Origin: Pseudomonadaceae bacterium
Lineage (GTDB): Bacteria; Pseudomonadota; Gammaproteobacteria; Pseudomonadales; Pseudomonadaceae
NCBI GenBank assembly: GCA_900766265.1
Contig: CAAFUS010000007.1
Coordinates: 1 to 63,006, forward strand
DNA length: 63,006 nt
Reading direction: 5' to 3'
A program made the position numbers and the translations under genes. Below the pieces are notes generated by a model. That model was not told the DNA's origin. It was given only the letters and a program-made list of their open reading frames with translations, and searched no databases. Shown here piece by piece: positions 7,791 through 16,143 of the stretch (within the stretch, counting starts at the first letter, position 1; the number at the start of each line of letters is the position of its first letter).

Positions 7791-9461
7791 ATGGATATCA
7801 AACGCTCGATCCTGCTTGTCGCCCTGGCAGTCGTGGCCTACCTGCTGGTACTCCAGTGGAACCAGGACTATGGCCAGGCGCCGATGCCCGCTGAAACCGC
7901 CCAACGCCAGGCACCCGCTGCTGCGCTGCCAGACACTCCGTCCGTCGGCGAGGGCAGCCACGACGACGTGCCAAGTGTCACGACAGGCGAACCGGTCGCC
8001 AGCGCGCTACCCGCCGAACAGCCCAGCAATCAACTGATCCGTGTACGTACCGATGTCCTGGAGCTGGCCATCGACCCGCGCGGTGGCGATATCGTCGAGC
8101 TGATGCTGCCGCAGTACCCGCGCCGCCAGGATCGCCCGGATGTTCCGTTCCAGCTGTTCGAGCGCAGCGCCGAGCGCACCTATGAAGCACAGAGCGGCCT
8201 GATTGGCGACGGCCCGGACCAGGCCAGCGGCCGTCCGCTGTACCGCAGCGAACGCAGCGAGTACCAGCTCGGCGAAGGCCAAAACGAACTCGTCGTCGAC
8301 CTCAACTACAGAGCCAATGGCGTCAATTACGTCAAGCGCTTCAGTTTCACGCGTGGTCAGTACGACCTGGGCGTGAGCTACCTGATCGACAACCAGAGCG
8401 AGCAGCCCTGGACCGGCCACCTGTTCGCCCAGCTCAAGCGCGACAACAGCGGCGACCCTTCGTCGAGCACCGCGACCGGTACCGCCACCTACCTGGGTGC
8501 AGCGATGTGGACGGCCGATGAGCCCTACCGCAAGATTTCCCGCAGCAACATGGACGACAAGCGCCTCAAGGAAACCGTGCAGGGCGGCTGGATCGCGTGG
8601 CTGCAGCACTACTTCGTGACCGCCTGGGTGCCGGAGCCGGAAAGCACCAACGTGGTTCAGACCCGCAAGGACAGTCAGGGCAACTACATCATCGGCTTCA
8701 CCGGGCCGGCGATCAGCGTCGCCCCGGGCGGCCAGGGCGAAACCAGTGCCCGTCTGTATGCCGGTCCGAAGATTCAGGACAAGCTCGAGGAGCTTTCCCC
8801 CGGCCTGCGCCTGACCGTGGACTACGGCTTCCTGTGGTTCCTTGCTCAGCCGATCTTCTGGCTGCTGGAGAACATCCATGCCCTGCTGGGCAACTGGGGC
8901 TGGTCGATCATCGTCCTGACCATCGTCATCAAGCTCGCGTTCTTCCCGCTTTCGGCGGCCAGCTATCGCTCGATGGCGCGGATGCGGGCAGTGTCGCCGA
9001 AGATGCAAGCGCTCAAGGAGCAGTACGGTGACGATCGCCAGAAGATGTCCCAGGCGATGATGGAGCTGTACAAGAAAGAAAAGATCAACCCGCTGGGCGG
9101 CTGCCTGCCTATCCTCGTGCAGATGCCCGTGTTCCTCGCACTCTACTGGGTACTGCTGGAAAGCGTCGAGATGCGCCAGGCCCCATGGATGTTCTGGATC
9201 ACCGACCTGTCGATCAAGGACCCCTTCTTCATCCTGCCGATCATCATGGGCGCGACCATGTTCATCCAGCAGCACCTGAACCCGACGCCGCCCGATCCGA
9301 TGCAGGCCCGGGTGATGAAGCTGATGCCGATCATCTTCACATTCTTCTTCCTCTGGTTCCCGGCCGGTCTGGTCCTGTACTGGGTGGTCAACAACATCCT
9401 GTCCATTGCACAGCAGTGGTACATTACCCGCCAGATCGAGGCGGCCGCCAAGGCGGCCTGA
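7791..9461 (+). CDS. yidC: Membrane protein insertase YidC
   Basis: A 556-residue inner-membrane insertase/chaperone of the YidC/Oxa1 family, working alone or with SecYEG. It has an N-terminal membrane anchor (MDIKRSILLVALAVVAYLLV), a large periplasmic beta-rich domain as in Gram-negative YidC, and a C-terminal core of five membrane segments. The core includes WGWSIIVLTIVIKLAFFPLS and the NPLGGCLPILVQMPVFLALY loop-helix. The basic C-terminus is short. It begins 2 bases after yidD and is followed by a terminator. Confidence 0.97.
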   Translation: MDIKRSILLVALAVVAYLLVLQWNQDYGQAPMPAETAQRQAPAAALPDTPSVGEGSHDDVPSVTTGEPVASALPAEQPSNQLIRVRTDVLELAIDPRGGDIVELMLPQYPRRQDRPDVPFQLFERSAERTYEAQSGLIGDGPDQASGRPLYRSERSEYQLGEGQNELVVDLNYRANGVNYVKRFSFTRGQYDLGVSYLIDNQSEQPWTGHLFAQLKRDNSGDPSSSTATGTATYLGAAMWTADEPYRKISRSNMDDKRLKETVQGGWIAWLQHYFVTAWVPEPESTNVVQTRKDSQGNYIIGFTGPAISVAPGGQGETSARLYAGPKIQDKLEELSPGLRLTVDYGFLWFLAQPIFWLLENIHALLGNWGWSIIVLTIVIKLAFFPLSAASYRSMARMRAVSPKMQALKEQYGDDRQKMSQAMMELYKKEKINPLGGCLPILVQMPVFLALYWVLLESVEMRQAPWMFWITDLSIKDPFFILPIIMGATMFIQQHLNPTPPDPMQARVMKLMPIIFTFFFLWFPAGLVLYWVVNNILSIAQQWYITRQIEAAAKAA

Positions 9462-9480
9462 CCCGAGTGACCCGCGACGC

Positions 9481-9505
9481 AAACGCCCCTTGATTGGGGC
9501 GTTTT
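9481..9505 (+). terminator. Rho-independent terminator between yidC and mnmE
   Basis: The stem CGCCCC (9484-9489) with GGGGCG (9496-9501), flanked by AAA on the left and TTTT on the right, lies 20 bases after the yidC stop. It ends the rpmH-yidC message. Confidence 0.85.
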
Positions 9506-9526
9506 GCTATTTGCCCAGGAGGCGCC

Positions 9527-10894
9527 ATGACCCCTGTCCAAGACACTATCGCGGCCATCGCCACCGCCCCGGGCCGGGGCGGCGTCGGCATCGTCCGCGT
9601 CTCCGGCGTCCGCGCCAAGGCCGTGGCCATCACCCTCACCGGCCGCGAACCGACGCCCCGCCATGCCCATTACGGCCCCTTCCATGCCGACGACGGCGAA
9701 GTAATCGACGAAGGGCTGATGCTGTTCTTTCCTGGTCCTCACTCGTTCACCGGCGAAGACGTCCTGGAGCTGCAGGGGCACGGCGGCCCGGTGGTTCTCG
9801 ACCTGCTGCTGCGCCGCTGTGTGGAGCTCGGGGTGCGACTGGCCCGCCCCGGAGAGTTCAGCGAGCGGGCCTTTCTCAACGACAAGCTCGATCTCGCACA
9901 GGCCGAGGCTATCGCCGATCTGATCGAAGCCAGTTCCGAGCAGGCAGCGCGTAACGCGCTGCGCTCACTTCAGGGCGACTTTTCGCGTCGGGTGAACCAG
10001 CTGACCGAGCAATTGATTCAGCTGCGTATCTATGTCGAGGCGGCCATCGATTTTCCAGAGGAGGAAATCGACTTCTTGGCCGACGGCAAGGTCCTGCAGC
10101 TGCTCGAAGCGGTACGCCAGGGGCTGAGCGAGGTGCAGCGCGAAGCCGGACAGGGCGCCCTGCTGCGTGAGGGCATGACAGTGGTGATCGCCGGTCGGCC
10201 CAATGCCGGCAAGTCGAGTCTGCTCAATGCACTGGCCGGGCGCGAGGCGGCTATCGTCACCGACATCGCCGGCACCACCCGCGACGTGCTGCGTGAACAT
10301 ATCCACATCGACGGCATGCCGCTGCATGTGGTCGACACGGCAGGGCTGCGGGAAGCCCAGGACCAGGTGGAGCGAATCGGCGTGGAGCGCGCACTCGAGG
10401 CGATCGGCGAAGCGGACCGGGTGCTGCTGGTAGTGGACGCCACGTCGCCGGAGGCCGCAGATCCCTTCGCACTCTGGCCCGAGTTCCTCCTGCAACGACC
10501 CGACCCTGCCCGGGTGACGCTGATACGCAATAAGGCCGACCTTTCCGGCGAGCCGGTCCAGCTCACCACCGGTGAAGACGGGCACGTGACCCTCAGCCTT
10601 TCGGCGCGTTCCTGTGCCGGGCTGGAACTGTTACGCGACCACCTCAAGGCTTGCATGGGCTACCAACAGACAGGCGAAGGTGGCTTCAGTGCCCGTCGGC
10701 GGCACCTGGACGCCTTGCGCCAGGCGCAACAGCACCTGGATCACGGCCATGCCCAGCTAATCCTCGCGGGCGCTGGAGAACTGCTGGCCGAAGACCTGCG
10801 CATGGCGCAGCAGGCGCTGGGCGAGATCACCGGCGCCTTCAGCTCCGACGATCTGCTGGGTCGCATCTTCTCCAGCTTCTGCATCGGTAAGTAA
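9527..10894 (+). CDS. mnmE: tRNA uridine-5-carboxymethylaminomethyl modification GTPase MnmE
   Basis: A 455-residue GTPase that with MnmG modifies U34 of tRNAs reading split codon boxes. The start at 9527 has a perfect AGGAGG 5 bases upstream, so the longer upstream frame is rejected. The N-terminal tetrahydrofolate-binding domain begins DTIAAIATAPGRGGVGIVR. The G domain has AGRPNAGKSSLLNAL (G1), TRD..DTAGL (G3) and NKADL (G4). The protein ends in the invariant CIGK, which is needed for modification. Its partner mnmG starts about 450 bases downstream, after a DnaA-box-rich gap. Confidence 0.97.
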   Translation: MTPVQDTIAAIATAPGRGGVGIVRVSGVRAKAVAITLTGREPTPRHAHYGPFHADDGEVIDEGLMLFFPGPHSFTGEDVLELQGHGGPVVLDLLLRRCVELGVRLARPGEFSERAFLNDKLDLAQAEAIADLIEASSEQAARNALRSLQGDFSRRVNQLTEQLIQLRIYVEAAIDFPEEEIDFLADGKVLQLLEAVRQGLSEVQREAGQGALLREGMTVVIAGRPNAGKSSLLNALAGREAAIVTDIAGTTRDVLREHIHIDGMPLHVVDTAGLREAQDQVERIGVERALEAIGEADRVLLVVDATSPEAADPFALWPEFLLQRPDPARVTLIRNKADLSGEPVQLTTGEDGHVTLSLSARSCAGLELLRDHLKACMGYQQTGEGGFSARRRHLDALRQAQQHLDHGHAQLILAGAGELLAEDLRMAQQALGEITGAFSSDDLLGRIFSSFCIGK

Positions 10895-10978
10895 CCGCTG
10901 CCCTTCCCGCTGCTTTCCTGCACACCGCGACTGCCCACGAAAAAGGTGGTCGCGCACTTCCCGACCGCAACTGAGCCC

Positions 10979-11225
10979 TGTGGACAATACAGTCTGGGCT
11001 CGTGGGATAACCCTTGCCTTGAGCGAGGGATAACTACGATTGTGCATAACTCCAGGTTTCATCCACAGGTGATCGCCAGCCAATCTACAGCGGCAACCCA
11101 GCCAACACACAGATCCATACAGTGGCGAAAGGTACGCTGCTCTAGGTCTGCCGGATGTTACCCACAGAAATCAGCCTGTACATACATAAACACATAAATA
11201 AGCTCTTATATTTCTCTTCTCTTTT
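10979..11225. other. Second DnaA-box cluster and AT-rich tract between mnmE and mnmG
   Basis: The 453-base gap 10895-11347 holds one perfect DnaA box (TTATGCACA, minus, 11041-11049). It also holds three one-mismatch boxes: TTGTCCACA (minus, 10979-10987), TCATCCACA (plus, 11059-11067) and TTACCCACA (plus, 11158-11166). Weaker GGGATAA motifs lie at about 11004-11010 and 11028-11034. An AT-rich run at about 11180-11230 follows, with the same box-then-AT arrangement as oriC. Enterobacterial oriC lies beside mnmG (gidA), and I recall DnaA boxes reported upstream of gidA in Pseudomonas putida. Whether this region can initiate replication or only binds DnaA is not known from sequence. Confidence 0.7.
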
Positions 11226-11347
11226 CTATGCTTAACCGCCAATCCCTCCACTGATCATTTTTTGCCCAGAAGACTTCTTTCACTTCGACGAAATCCCTAT
11301 ACTTGCGCGTTTCCCAAAACCCATCTGGAACAGGCACGAGGTGCGTG

Positions 11348-13240
11348 GTGGACTTCCCTTCCCGTTTTGACGTGATCGTCATCGGTGGCGGCCATGCCGG
11401 TACCGAAGCTGCACTGGCGTCGGCACGCATGGGCGTGAAGACGCTGCTGCTGACGCACAATGTGGAAACCCTTGGCCAGATGAGTTGCAATCCCGCGATT
11501 GGCGGTATCGGCAAGAGCCATCTGGTCAAGGAAATCGACGCCCTTGGCGGTGCCATGGCGCAGGCGACCGACCGCGGCGGCATTCAGTTCCGAGTGCTCA
11601 ACAGCCGCAAGGGGCCTGCCGTACGCGCCACGCGCGCCCAGGCCGATCGGGTGCTGTACAAGGCCGCTATCCGCGAGACCCTGGAAAACCAAGCCAACCT
11701 GTGGATATTCCAGCAGGCCGCCGACGACCTGATCGTCGAGCAGGATCAGGTCAAGGGCGTCGTCACTCAGATGGGGCTTCGCTTCCTCGCCGAGAATGTG
11801 GTGCTGACCACTGGTACCTTCCTCGGCGGACTTATCCACATTGGCCTGGAGAATTATTCCGGAGGCCGTGCAGGCGACCCTCCGTCGATCGCCCTGGCGC
11901 GTCGCCTGCGCGAGCTGCCGTTGCGGGTGGGCCGCCTCAAGACCGGCACGCCCCCGCGCATCGACGGGCGCAGTGTGGACTTTTCGCAGATGACCGAGCA
12001 GCCCGGCGACACGCCCCTGCCGGTGATGTCCTTCCTGGGTTCGCAGCAACAGCATCCACGCCAGGTCAGCTGCTGGATCACCCACACCAACAGCCGAACC
12101 CACGACATCATCGCCGCTAACCTCGACCGCTCGCCGATGTACTCCGGTGTGATCGAAGGGATTGGCCCCCGCTACTGCCCCTCGATCGAGGACAAGATTC
12201 ATCGCTTCGCCGACAAGGACAGCCATCAGGTGTTCATCGAGCCCGAGGGCCTGACCACACACGAGCTGTATCCCAACGGCATTTCCACGTCCCTGCCGTT
12301 CGACGTGCAGTTGCAGATCGTGCGCAGCATCCGTGGCATGGAGAACGCCCACATCGTGCGTCCCGGCTACGCTATCGAGTACGACTACTTCGATCCGCGT
12401 GACCTCAAGTACAGCTTGGAGACGAAGGTCATCGGCGGCCTCTTCTTTGCCGGACAGATCAATGGCACCACCGGTTACGAGGAAGCGGGCGCCCAGGGCC
12501 TGTTGGCCGGCGCCAACGCGGCCTTGCGGGCCAGGGGCCAGGACAGCTGGCACCCGCGCCGCGACGAGGCTTACCTGGGCGTGCTGGTCGACGACCTGAT
12601 CACCCTCGGCACCCAGGAGCCCTATCGCATGTTCACCTCGCGCGCCGAGTACCGGTTGATCCTGCGCGAGGACAACGCCGACCTGCGGCTGACCGAAAAG
12701 GGACGCGAGCTCGGGCTCGTCGACGACGCGCGCTGGGCTGCCTTCACAGCCAAGCGCGAGGCCATCGAGCGTGAAGAGCAGCGACTCAAAAGTACCTGGG
12801 TGCGCCCGGGTACCGAGCAGGGCGAGGCGATCGTCGCGCGTTTCGGCACGCCGCTGACCCATGAGTACAACCTGCTCAACCTGCTCAGCAGGCCGGAAAT
12901 CGATTACCTGGGCCTGGCCGAGATCACCGGCCAGGAGGAGGTAGATCCGCAGGTCGCCGAGCAGGTCGAGATCAAGACCAAGTACGCCGGCTACATCGAG
13001 CGTCAACAGGACGAGATTGCCCGCCTGCGCGCCAGCGAGAACACCGTGTTGCCGGAGGATCTAGACTTCGCGACCATCTCGGGGCTGTCCAAGGAAATCC
13101 AGCACAAGCTCGCGGCAAGCCGCCCGCAGACCCTCGGCCAGGCGTCGCGCATTCCTGGCGTGACCCCGGCGGCGATCTCCCTGCTGCTGATCCACCTGAA
13201 GAAGCGCGGTGCCGGGCGTCAGCTGGAGCAGAGCGCCTGA
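11348..13240 (+). CDS. mnmG: tRNA uridine-5-carboxymethylaminomethyl modification enzyme MnmG
   Basis: A 630-residue FAD- and NADH-dependent partner of MnmE. The start is GTG at 11348 (MDFPSRFDVIVIGGGHAGTE), chosen because a GAGG site precedes it by 6 bases and the family length is then exact. The dinucleotide-binding motif IGGGHAGTEAA lies near residues 12-22. Conserved cysteine-bearing stretches LGQMSCNPAIGG and the GINGTTGYEEA-like QINGTTGYEEA follow, and the C-terminus is helical. It overlaps rsmG by one base (TGATG). A perfect DnaA box lies in its coding sequence at 11832. Confidence 0.97.
   Translation: MDFPSRFDVIVIGGGHAGTEAALASARMGVKTLLLTHNVETLGQMSCNPAIGGIGKSHLVKEIDALGGAMAQATDRGGIQFRVLNSRKGPAVRATRAQADRVLYKAAIRETLENQANLWIFQQAADDLIVEQDQVKGVVTQMGLRFLAENVVLTTGTFLGGLIHIGLENYSGGRAGDPPSIALARRLRELPLRVGRLKTGTPPRIDGRSVDFSQMTEQPGDTPLPVMSFLGSQQQHPRQVSCWITHTNSRTHDIIAANLDRSPMYSGVIEGIGPRYCPSIEDKIHRFADKDSHQVFIEPEGLTTHELYPNGISTSLPFDVQLQIVRSIRGMENAHIVRPGYAIEYDYFDPRDLKYSLETKVIGGLFFAGQINGTTGYEEAGAQGLLAGANAALRARGQDSWHPRRDEAYLGVLVDDLITLGTQEPYRMFTSRAEYRLILREDNADLRLTEKGRELGLVDDARWAAFTAKREAIEREEQRLKSTWVRPGTEQGEAIVARFGTPLTHEYNLLNLLSRPEIDYLGLAEITGQEEVDPQVAEQVEIKTKYAGYIERQQDEIARLRASENTVLPEDLDFATISGLSKEIQHKLAASRPQTLGQASRIPGVTPAAISLLLIHLKKRGAGRQLEQSA
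11832..11840 (+). other. Perfect DnaA box inside mnmG
   Basis: TTATCCACA lies within mnmG coding sequence, about 5 kb from oriC. It is part of a run of perfect boxes confined to 6.5-14.1 kb of this window. Confidence 0.6.
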
Positions 13241-13887
13241 TGTCAGTCGTGGGCGAGCGACACGCCGAGGAGCTTCGCGCCGGTGCCGACCAGCTGGGCA
13301 TCGAACTGAGCGAGGCGCAGCAGCATCGGCTACTCGGTTACTTGGCGCTGCTGGTCAAGTGGAACAAGGCCTACAACCTGACCGCCGTTCGCGACCCGGA
13401 CGAGATGGTGTCGCGACACCTGCTCGACAGTCTGAGCGTCGTCCCGTACGTCGCTCCACTCGGCGACCGCTGGCTGGATGTGGGAAGCGGGGGCGGCATG
13501 CCGGGGATTCCGCTGGCGATCCTGTTTCCGGAGCGTCGTTTCACCTTGCTCGACTCCAATGGCAAGAAGACCCGCTTCCTCACCCAGGTGAAACTCGAAC
13601 TCAGGCTCGATAACCTCGAGGTTATCCACAGCCGAGTCGAGGCCTATTTGCCGGCCCGGCCGTTCGCCGGGATCTGCTCGCGGGCGTTCAGTTCGCTGCA
13701 GGACTTCACCAGCTGGACTCGTCACCTGAGTGACCGGGACACCTGCTGGCTGGCAATGAAGGGCGTGCAGCCCGATGACGAGCTTCAGGCGCTGCCGCCC
13801 GACTTCAGGCTCGAGCGCTGCGAGTTGCTGAGGGTTCCCGGTTGCCAAGGACAGCGCCATCTGCTGATACTGCGGCGCATTTCATGA
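13240..13887 (+). CDS. rsmG: 16S rRNA (guanine527-N7)-methyltransferase RsmG
   Basis: A 215-residue SAM-dependent methyltransferase of normal length. The Rossmann SAM-binding motif WLDVGSGGGMPGIPLAI is near residues 79-95. RHLLDSLSV, near residue 62, is the family's N-terminal signature. It methylates G527 of 16S rRNA; loss of the enzyme gives low-level streptomycin resistance in several bacteria. The ATG overlaps the mnmG stop by one base. parA starts 18 bases later. A perfect DnaA box lies in the gene at 13622. Confidence 0.96.
   Translation: MSVVGERHAEELRAGADQLGIELSEAQQHRLLGYLALLVKWNKAYNLTAVRDPDEMVSRHLLDSLSVVPYVAPLGDRWLDVGSGGGMPGIPLAILFPERRFTLLDSNGKKTRFLTQVKLELRLDNLEVIHSRVEAYLPARPFAGICSRAFSSLQDFTSWTRHLSDRDTCWLAMKGVQPDDELQALPPDFRLERCELLRVPGCQGQRHLLILRRIS
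13622..13630 (+). other. Perfect DnaA box inside rsmG
   Basis: TTATCCACA lies within the rsmG coding sequence, about 7 kb from oriC. Confidence 0.6.
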
Positions 13888-13905
13888 CCCGGACAGACGC
13901 TGATC

Positions 13906-14709
13906 ATGGCTAAAGTATTCGCCATCGCCAACCAGAAGGGCGGTGTCGCCAAGACGACCACCTGCATCAACCTCGCGGCGTCGCTCGTCGCGACGCGGCG
14001 GCGGGTACTGCTGATCGATCTCGATCCACAGGGCAACGCCACCACTGGCAGCGGTGTGGATAAGTTGAACTTGGAGCATTCGATCTACGACGTGCTGATA
14101 GGCGAATGCAGTCTCGTCGATGCGATGCAGTTCTCCGAACACGGCGGCTACCAGTTGTTGCCCGCCAACCGCGATCTGACCGCAGCCGAGGTCGCGCTGC
14201 TCGACCTGCCGGCCAAGGAACACCGCCTGCGCGAGGCGCTGGCGCCGGTGCGCGAGAACTATGACTACATCCTGATCGATTGCCCGCCTTCGCTGTCGAT
14301 GCTCACCATCAACGCCTTGGTGGCGGCTGACGGTGTGATCATCCCGATGCAGTGCGAGTACTACGCGCTCGAGGGCCTCACCGACCTGGTCAACTCGATC
14401 CAGCGCATTGGTCAGGCACTTAATCCCAGCCTGAAGATCGAAGGCCTGCTGCGGACCATGTACGACCCGCGCAGCAGCCTGACCAACGATGTGTCCGAGC
14501 AGCTGCAGGCGCATTTCGGCGATCGTCTCTACGAGACGGTAATCCCCCGCAACGTGCGCCTGGCCGAAGCGCCCAGCCACGGCATGCCGGCACTGGTCTA
14601 CGACAAACAATCACGCGGCGCGCTGGCGTACCTGGCACTGGCCAGCGAACTGTCCCGGCGTCAGCGTCGGGGCGCCCGCAACGCCGCGGTGCCTGCGTCT
14701 AACGCATAA
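13906..14709 (+). CDS. parA: Chromosome partition ATPase ParA (Soj)
   Basis: A 267-residue deviant Walker-type ATPase. It begins MAKVFAIANQKGGVAKTTTC: the KGGVAKTT P-loop (signature Lys11, catalytic Lys17) is complete, and IDLDPQGNATTG and IDCPPSLS supply the other nucleotide-site motifs. With ParB and the parS sites seen at 2.8 and 3.45 kb it drives segregation of newly replicated origins. It follows rsmG by 18 bases and precedes parB by 8. A perfect DnaA box lies inside the gene at 14055-14063. Confidence 0.96.
   Translation: MAKVFAIANQKGGVAKTTTCINLAASLVATRRRVLLIDLDPQGNATTGSGVDKLNLEHSIYDVLIGECSLVDAMQFSEHGGYQLLPANRDLTAAEVALLDLPAKEHRLREALAPVRENYDYILIDCPPSLSMLTINALVAADGVIIPMQCEYYALEGLTDLVNSIQRIGQALNPSLKIEGLLRTMYDPRSSLTNDVSEQLQAHFGDRLYETVIPRNVRLAEAPSHGMPALVYDKQSRGALAYLALASELSRRQRRGARNAAVPASNA
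14055..14063 (-). other. Perfect DnaA box inside parA
   Basis: TGTGGATAA on the plus strand (TTATCCACA on the minus strand) lies within parA, about 7.5 kb from oriC. Confidence 0.6.
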
Positions 14710-14717
14710 GGAATTCT

Positions 14718-15590
14718 ATGGCGACCAAAAAACGTGGCCTCGGGCGCGGTCTGGATGCACTGCTCGGTGGCGCCACCGCCACCGCCCTGCAGGAAGAGGC
14801 GGTGCAGGCCGACAGCCGCGAGCTTCAGCATTTGCCCCTGGACCTGATCCAGCGGGGCAAGTACCAGCCCCGGCGTGACATGGATCCGGCCGCGCTCGAG
14901 GAGCTGGCACAATCGATCAAGGCCCAGGGCGTCATGCAGCCGATCGTGGTGCGTGCGATAGGCAAGGACCGATTCGAGATCATCGCCGGTGAGCGGCGCT
15001 GGCGAGCGAGCCAGCTGGCCGGACTGGAAAGGATCCCGGCGATGGTCCGCGAGGTGCCGGACGAAGCCGCCATCGCCATGGCGCTGATCGAGAACATCCA
15101 GCGCGAAGACCTCAACCCTGTCGAGGAAGCCGTCGCCCTGCAGCGTCTGCAGCAGGAATTCCAGCTCACCCAGCAGCAAGTCGCCGATGCGGTCGGCAAG
15201 TCGCGGGTCACTGTGAGCAACCTGCTGCGACTGATCGCCTTGCCCGACGAGATCAAGACTCTGCTTTCCCACGGCGACCTGGAAATGGGACATGCGCGAG
15301 CGCTTCTCGGATTGCCGGCGGACCAGCAGGTCGAAGGCGCGCGGCATGTTGTCGCACGAGGGCTCACCGTTCGGCAGACCGAAGCCCTGGTCAGGCAGCG
15401 GCTCAACAGCAAGGAAAAGCCCAAGGTAGAGCCCAAGAGCGATCCGGATATCGCACGGCTGGAACAGCGGCTAGCCGAGCGTCTAGGCTCTCCGGTACAG
15501 ATCAAGCACGGCCAGAAGGGCAAGGGCCAGCTTGTGATCCGTTACAATTCGTTGGACGAGCTCCAGGGTGTGCTTGCACACATTCGTTGA
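14718..15590 (+). CDS. parB: Chromosome partition protein ParB (Spo0J)
   Basis: A 290-residue parS-binding CTPase-type partition protein. The N-terminal KRGLGRGLDALLG box contacts ParA. The ParB/Srx domain carries the GERRWRASQLAG arginine-rich motif, followed by ENIQREDLNPVEEA and a helix-turn-helix (TQQQVADAVGKSRVTVSNLL). The C-terminal dimerisation region ends LVIRYNSLDELQGVLAHIR. It binds parS, spreads and recruits SMC. It lies 8 bases after parA; two small inverted repeats and the atp promoter follow it. Confidence 0.97.
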   Translation: MATKKRGLGRGLDALLGGATATALQEEAVQADSRELQHLPLDLIQRGKYQPRRDMDPAALEELAQSIKAQGVMQPIVVRAIGKDRFEIIAGERRWRASQLAGLERIPAMVREVPDEAAIAMALIENIQREDLNPVEEAVALQRLQQEFQLTQQQVADAVGKSRVTVSNLLRLIALPDEIKTLLSHGDLEMGHARALLGLPADQQVEGARHVVARGLTVRQTEALVRQRLNSKEKPKVEPKSDPDIARLEQRLAERLGSPVQIKHGQKGKGQLVIRYNSLDELQGVLAHIR

Positions 15591-15603
15591 AACAAAATGT
15601 TTT

Positions 15604-15643
15604 GCAGCGGCAGTCGGAAACCGCTGCCCGACGGTTGAACCGT
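15604..15643. repeat. Two adjacent inverted repeats between parB and atpI
   Basis: GCAGCGG (15604-15610) pairs with CCGCTGC (15621-15627) around a 10-base loop. ACGGTT (15631-15636) pairs with AACCGT (15638-15643) and overlaps the -35 element of the atp promoter. No T-run follows the first hairpin, so a terminator role for parB is possible but weak. The second could be a protein-binding site. Confidence 0.4.
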
Positions 15644-15663
15644 ACCGGGTGCGCTCCTATACT
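15635..15663 (+). promoter_or_regulatory. Probable sigma-70 promoter of the ATP synthase operon
   Basis: TTGAAC (15635-15640) and TATACT (15658-15663) are separated by 17 bases, with a GC-rich discriminator. They lie about 68 bases before the atpI start. Confidence 0.7.
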
Positions 15664-15730
15664 CGCCGCGCTTTTTTGATAGTGAGCAACTATTGCGGCG
15701 ATACAGCCGCAAGGGCAAGACGGGTCGTGA

Positions 15731-16129
15731 GTGAACATACGTAACCGAACTCCGATCCATCGCCTGCCGGTTTTCTATGTGCTGCGTATGCAGGCACTGA
15801 TGGCGGTTGTCTCGGCGATACTGTGCGGTGTTTTCTTTGGTATTACCGCAGGCTATTCGGGGTTGCTTGGCGGGCTCATCGCCCTACTGGCCAACCTTTA
15901 TTTCGCGCACAAGGCCTTTCGTTTTTTTGGTGCGCGTTCAACCAGGGCCATCATCCGGTCCTTCTGGTCGGGTGAGATGGGCAAGCAGATTCTGGCAGCA
16001 GCGCTCTTTGCGCTGGTGTTCGTGGGAGTGAAGCCGCTTGAGCCGATTGCCTTGTTCGCTGGCTATCTGCTGGTACTAGGCACCGGAGCGAGTGCGCTCC
16101 TGCTGATGAAAAACAATCCGAAGCATTGA
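15731..16129 (+). CDS. atpI: ATP synthase subunit I (AtpI), assembly factor
   Basis: A 132-residue membrane protein with about four hydrophobic segments (for example ALMAVVSAILCGVFFGITAG and GGLIALLANLYFAHKAF). It starts at GTG 15731. AtpI is the poorly conserved first gene of the operon. It assists c-ring assembly but is not part of the finished enzyme. The position 14 bases before atpB, together with the family-like KAFRFFGAR and MGKQILAAALFALVFVGVKP stretches, supports the assignment. Confidence 0.9.
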   Translation: MNIRNRTPIHRLPVFYVLRMQALMAVVSAILCGVFFGITAGYSGLLGGLIALLANLYFAHKAFRFFGARSTRAIIRSFWSGEMGKQILAAALFALVFVGVKPLEPIALFAGYLLVLGTGASALLLMKNNPKH

Positions 16130-16143
16130 GCACTGAGGCGTTT

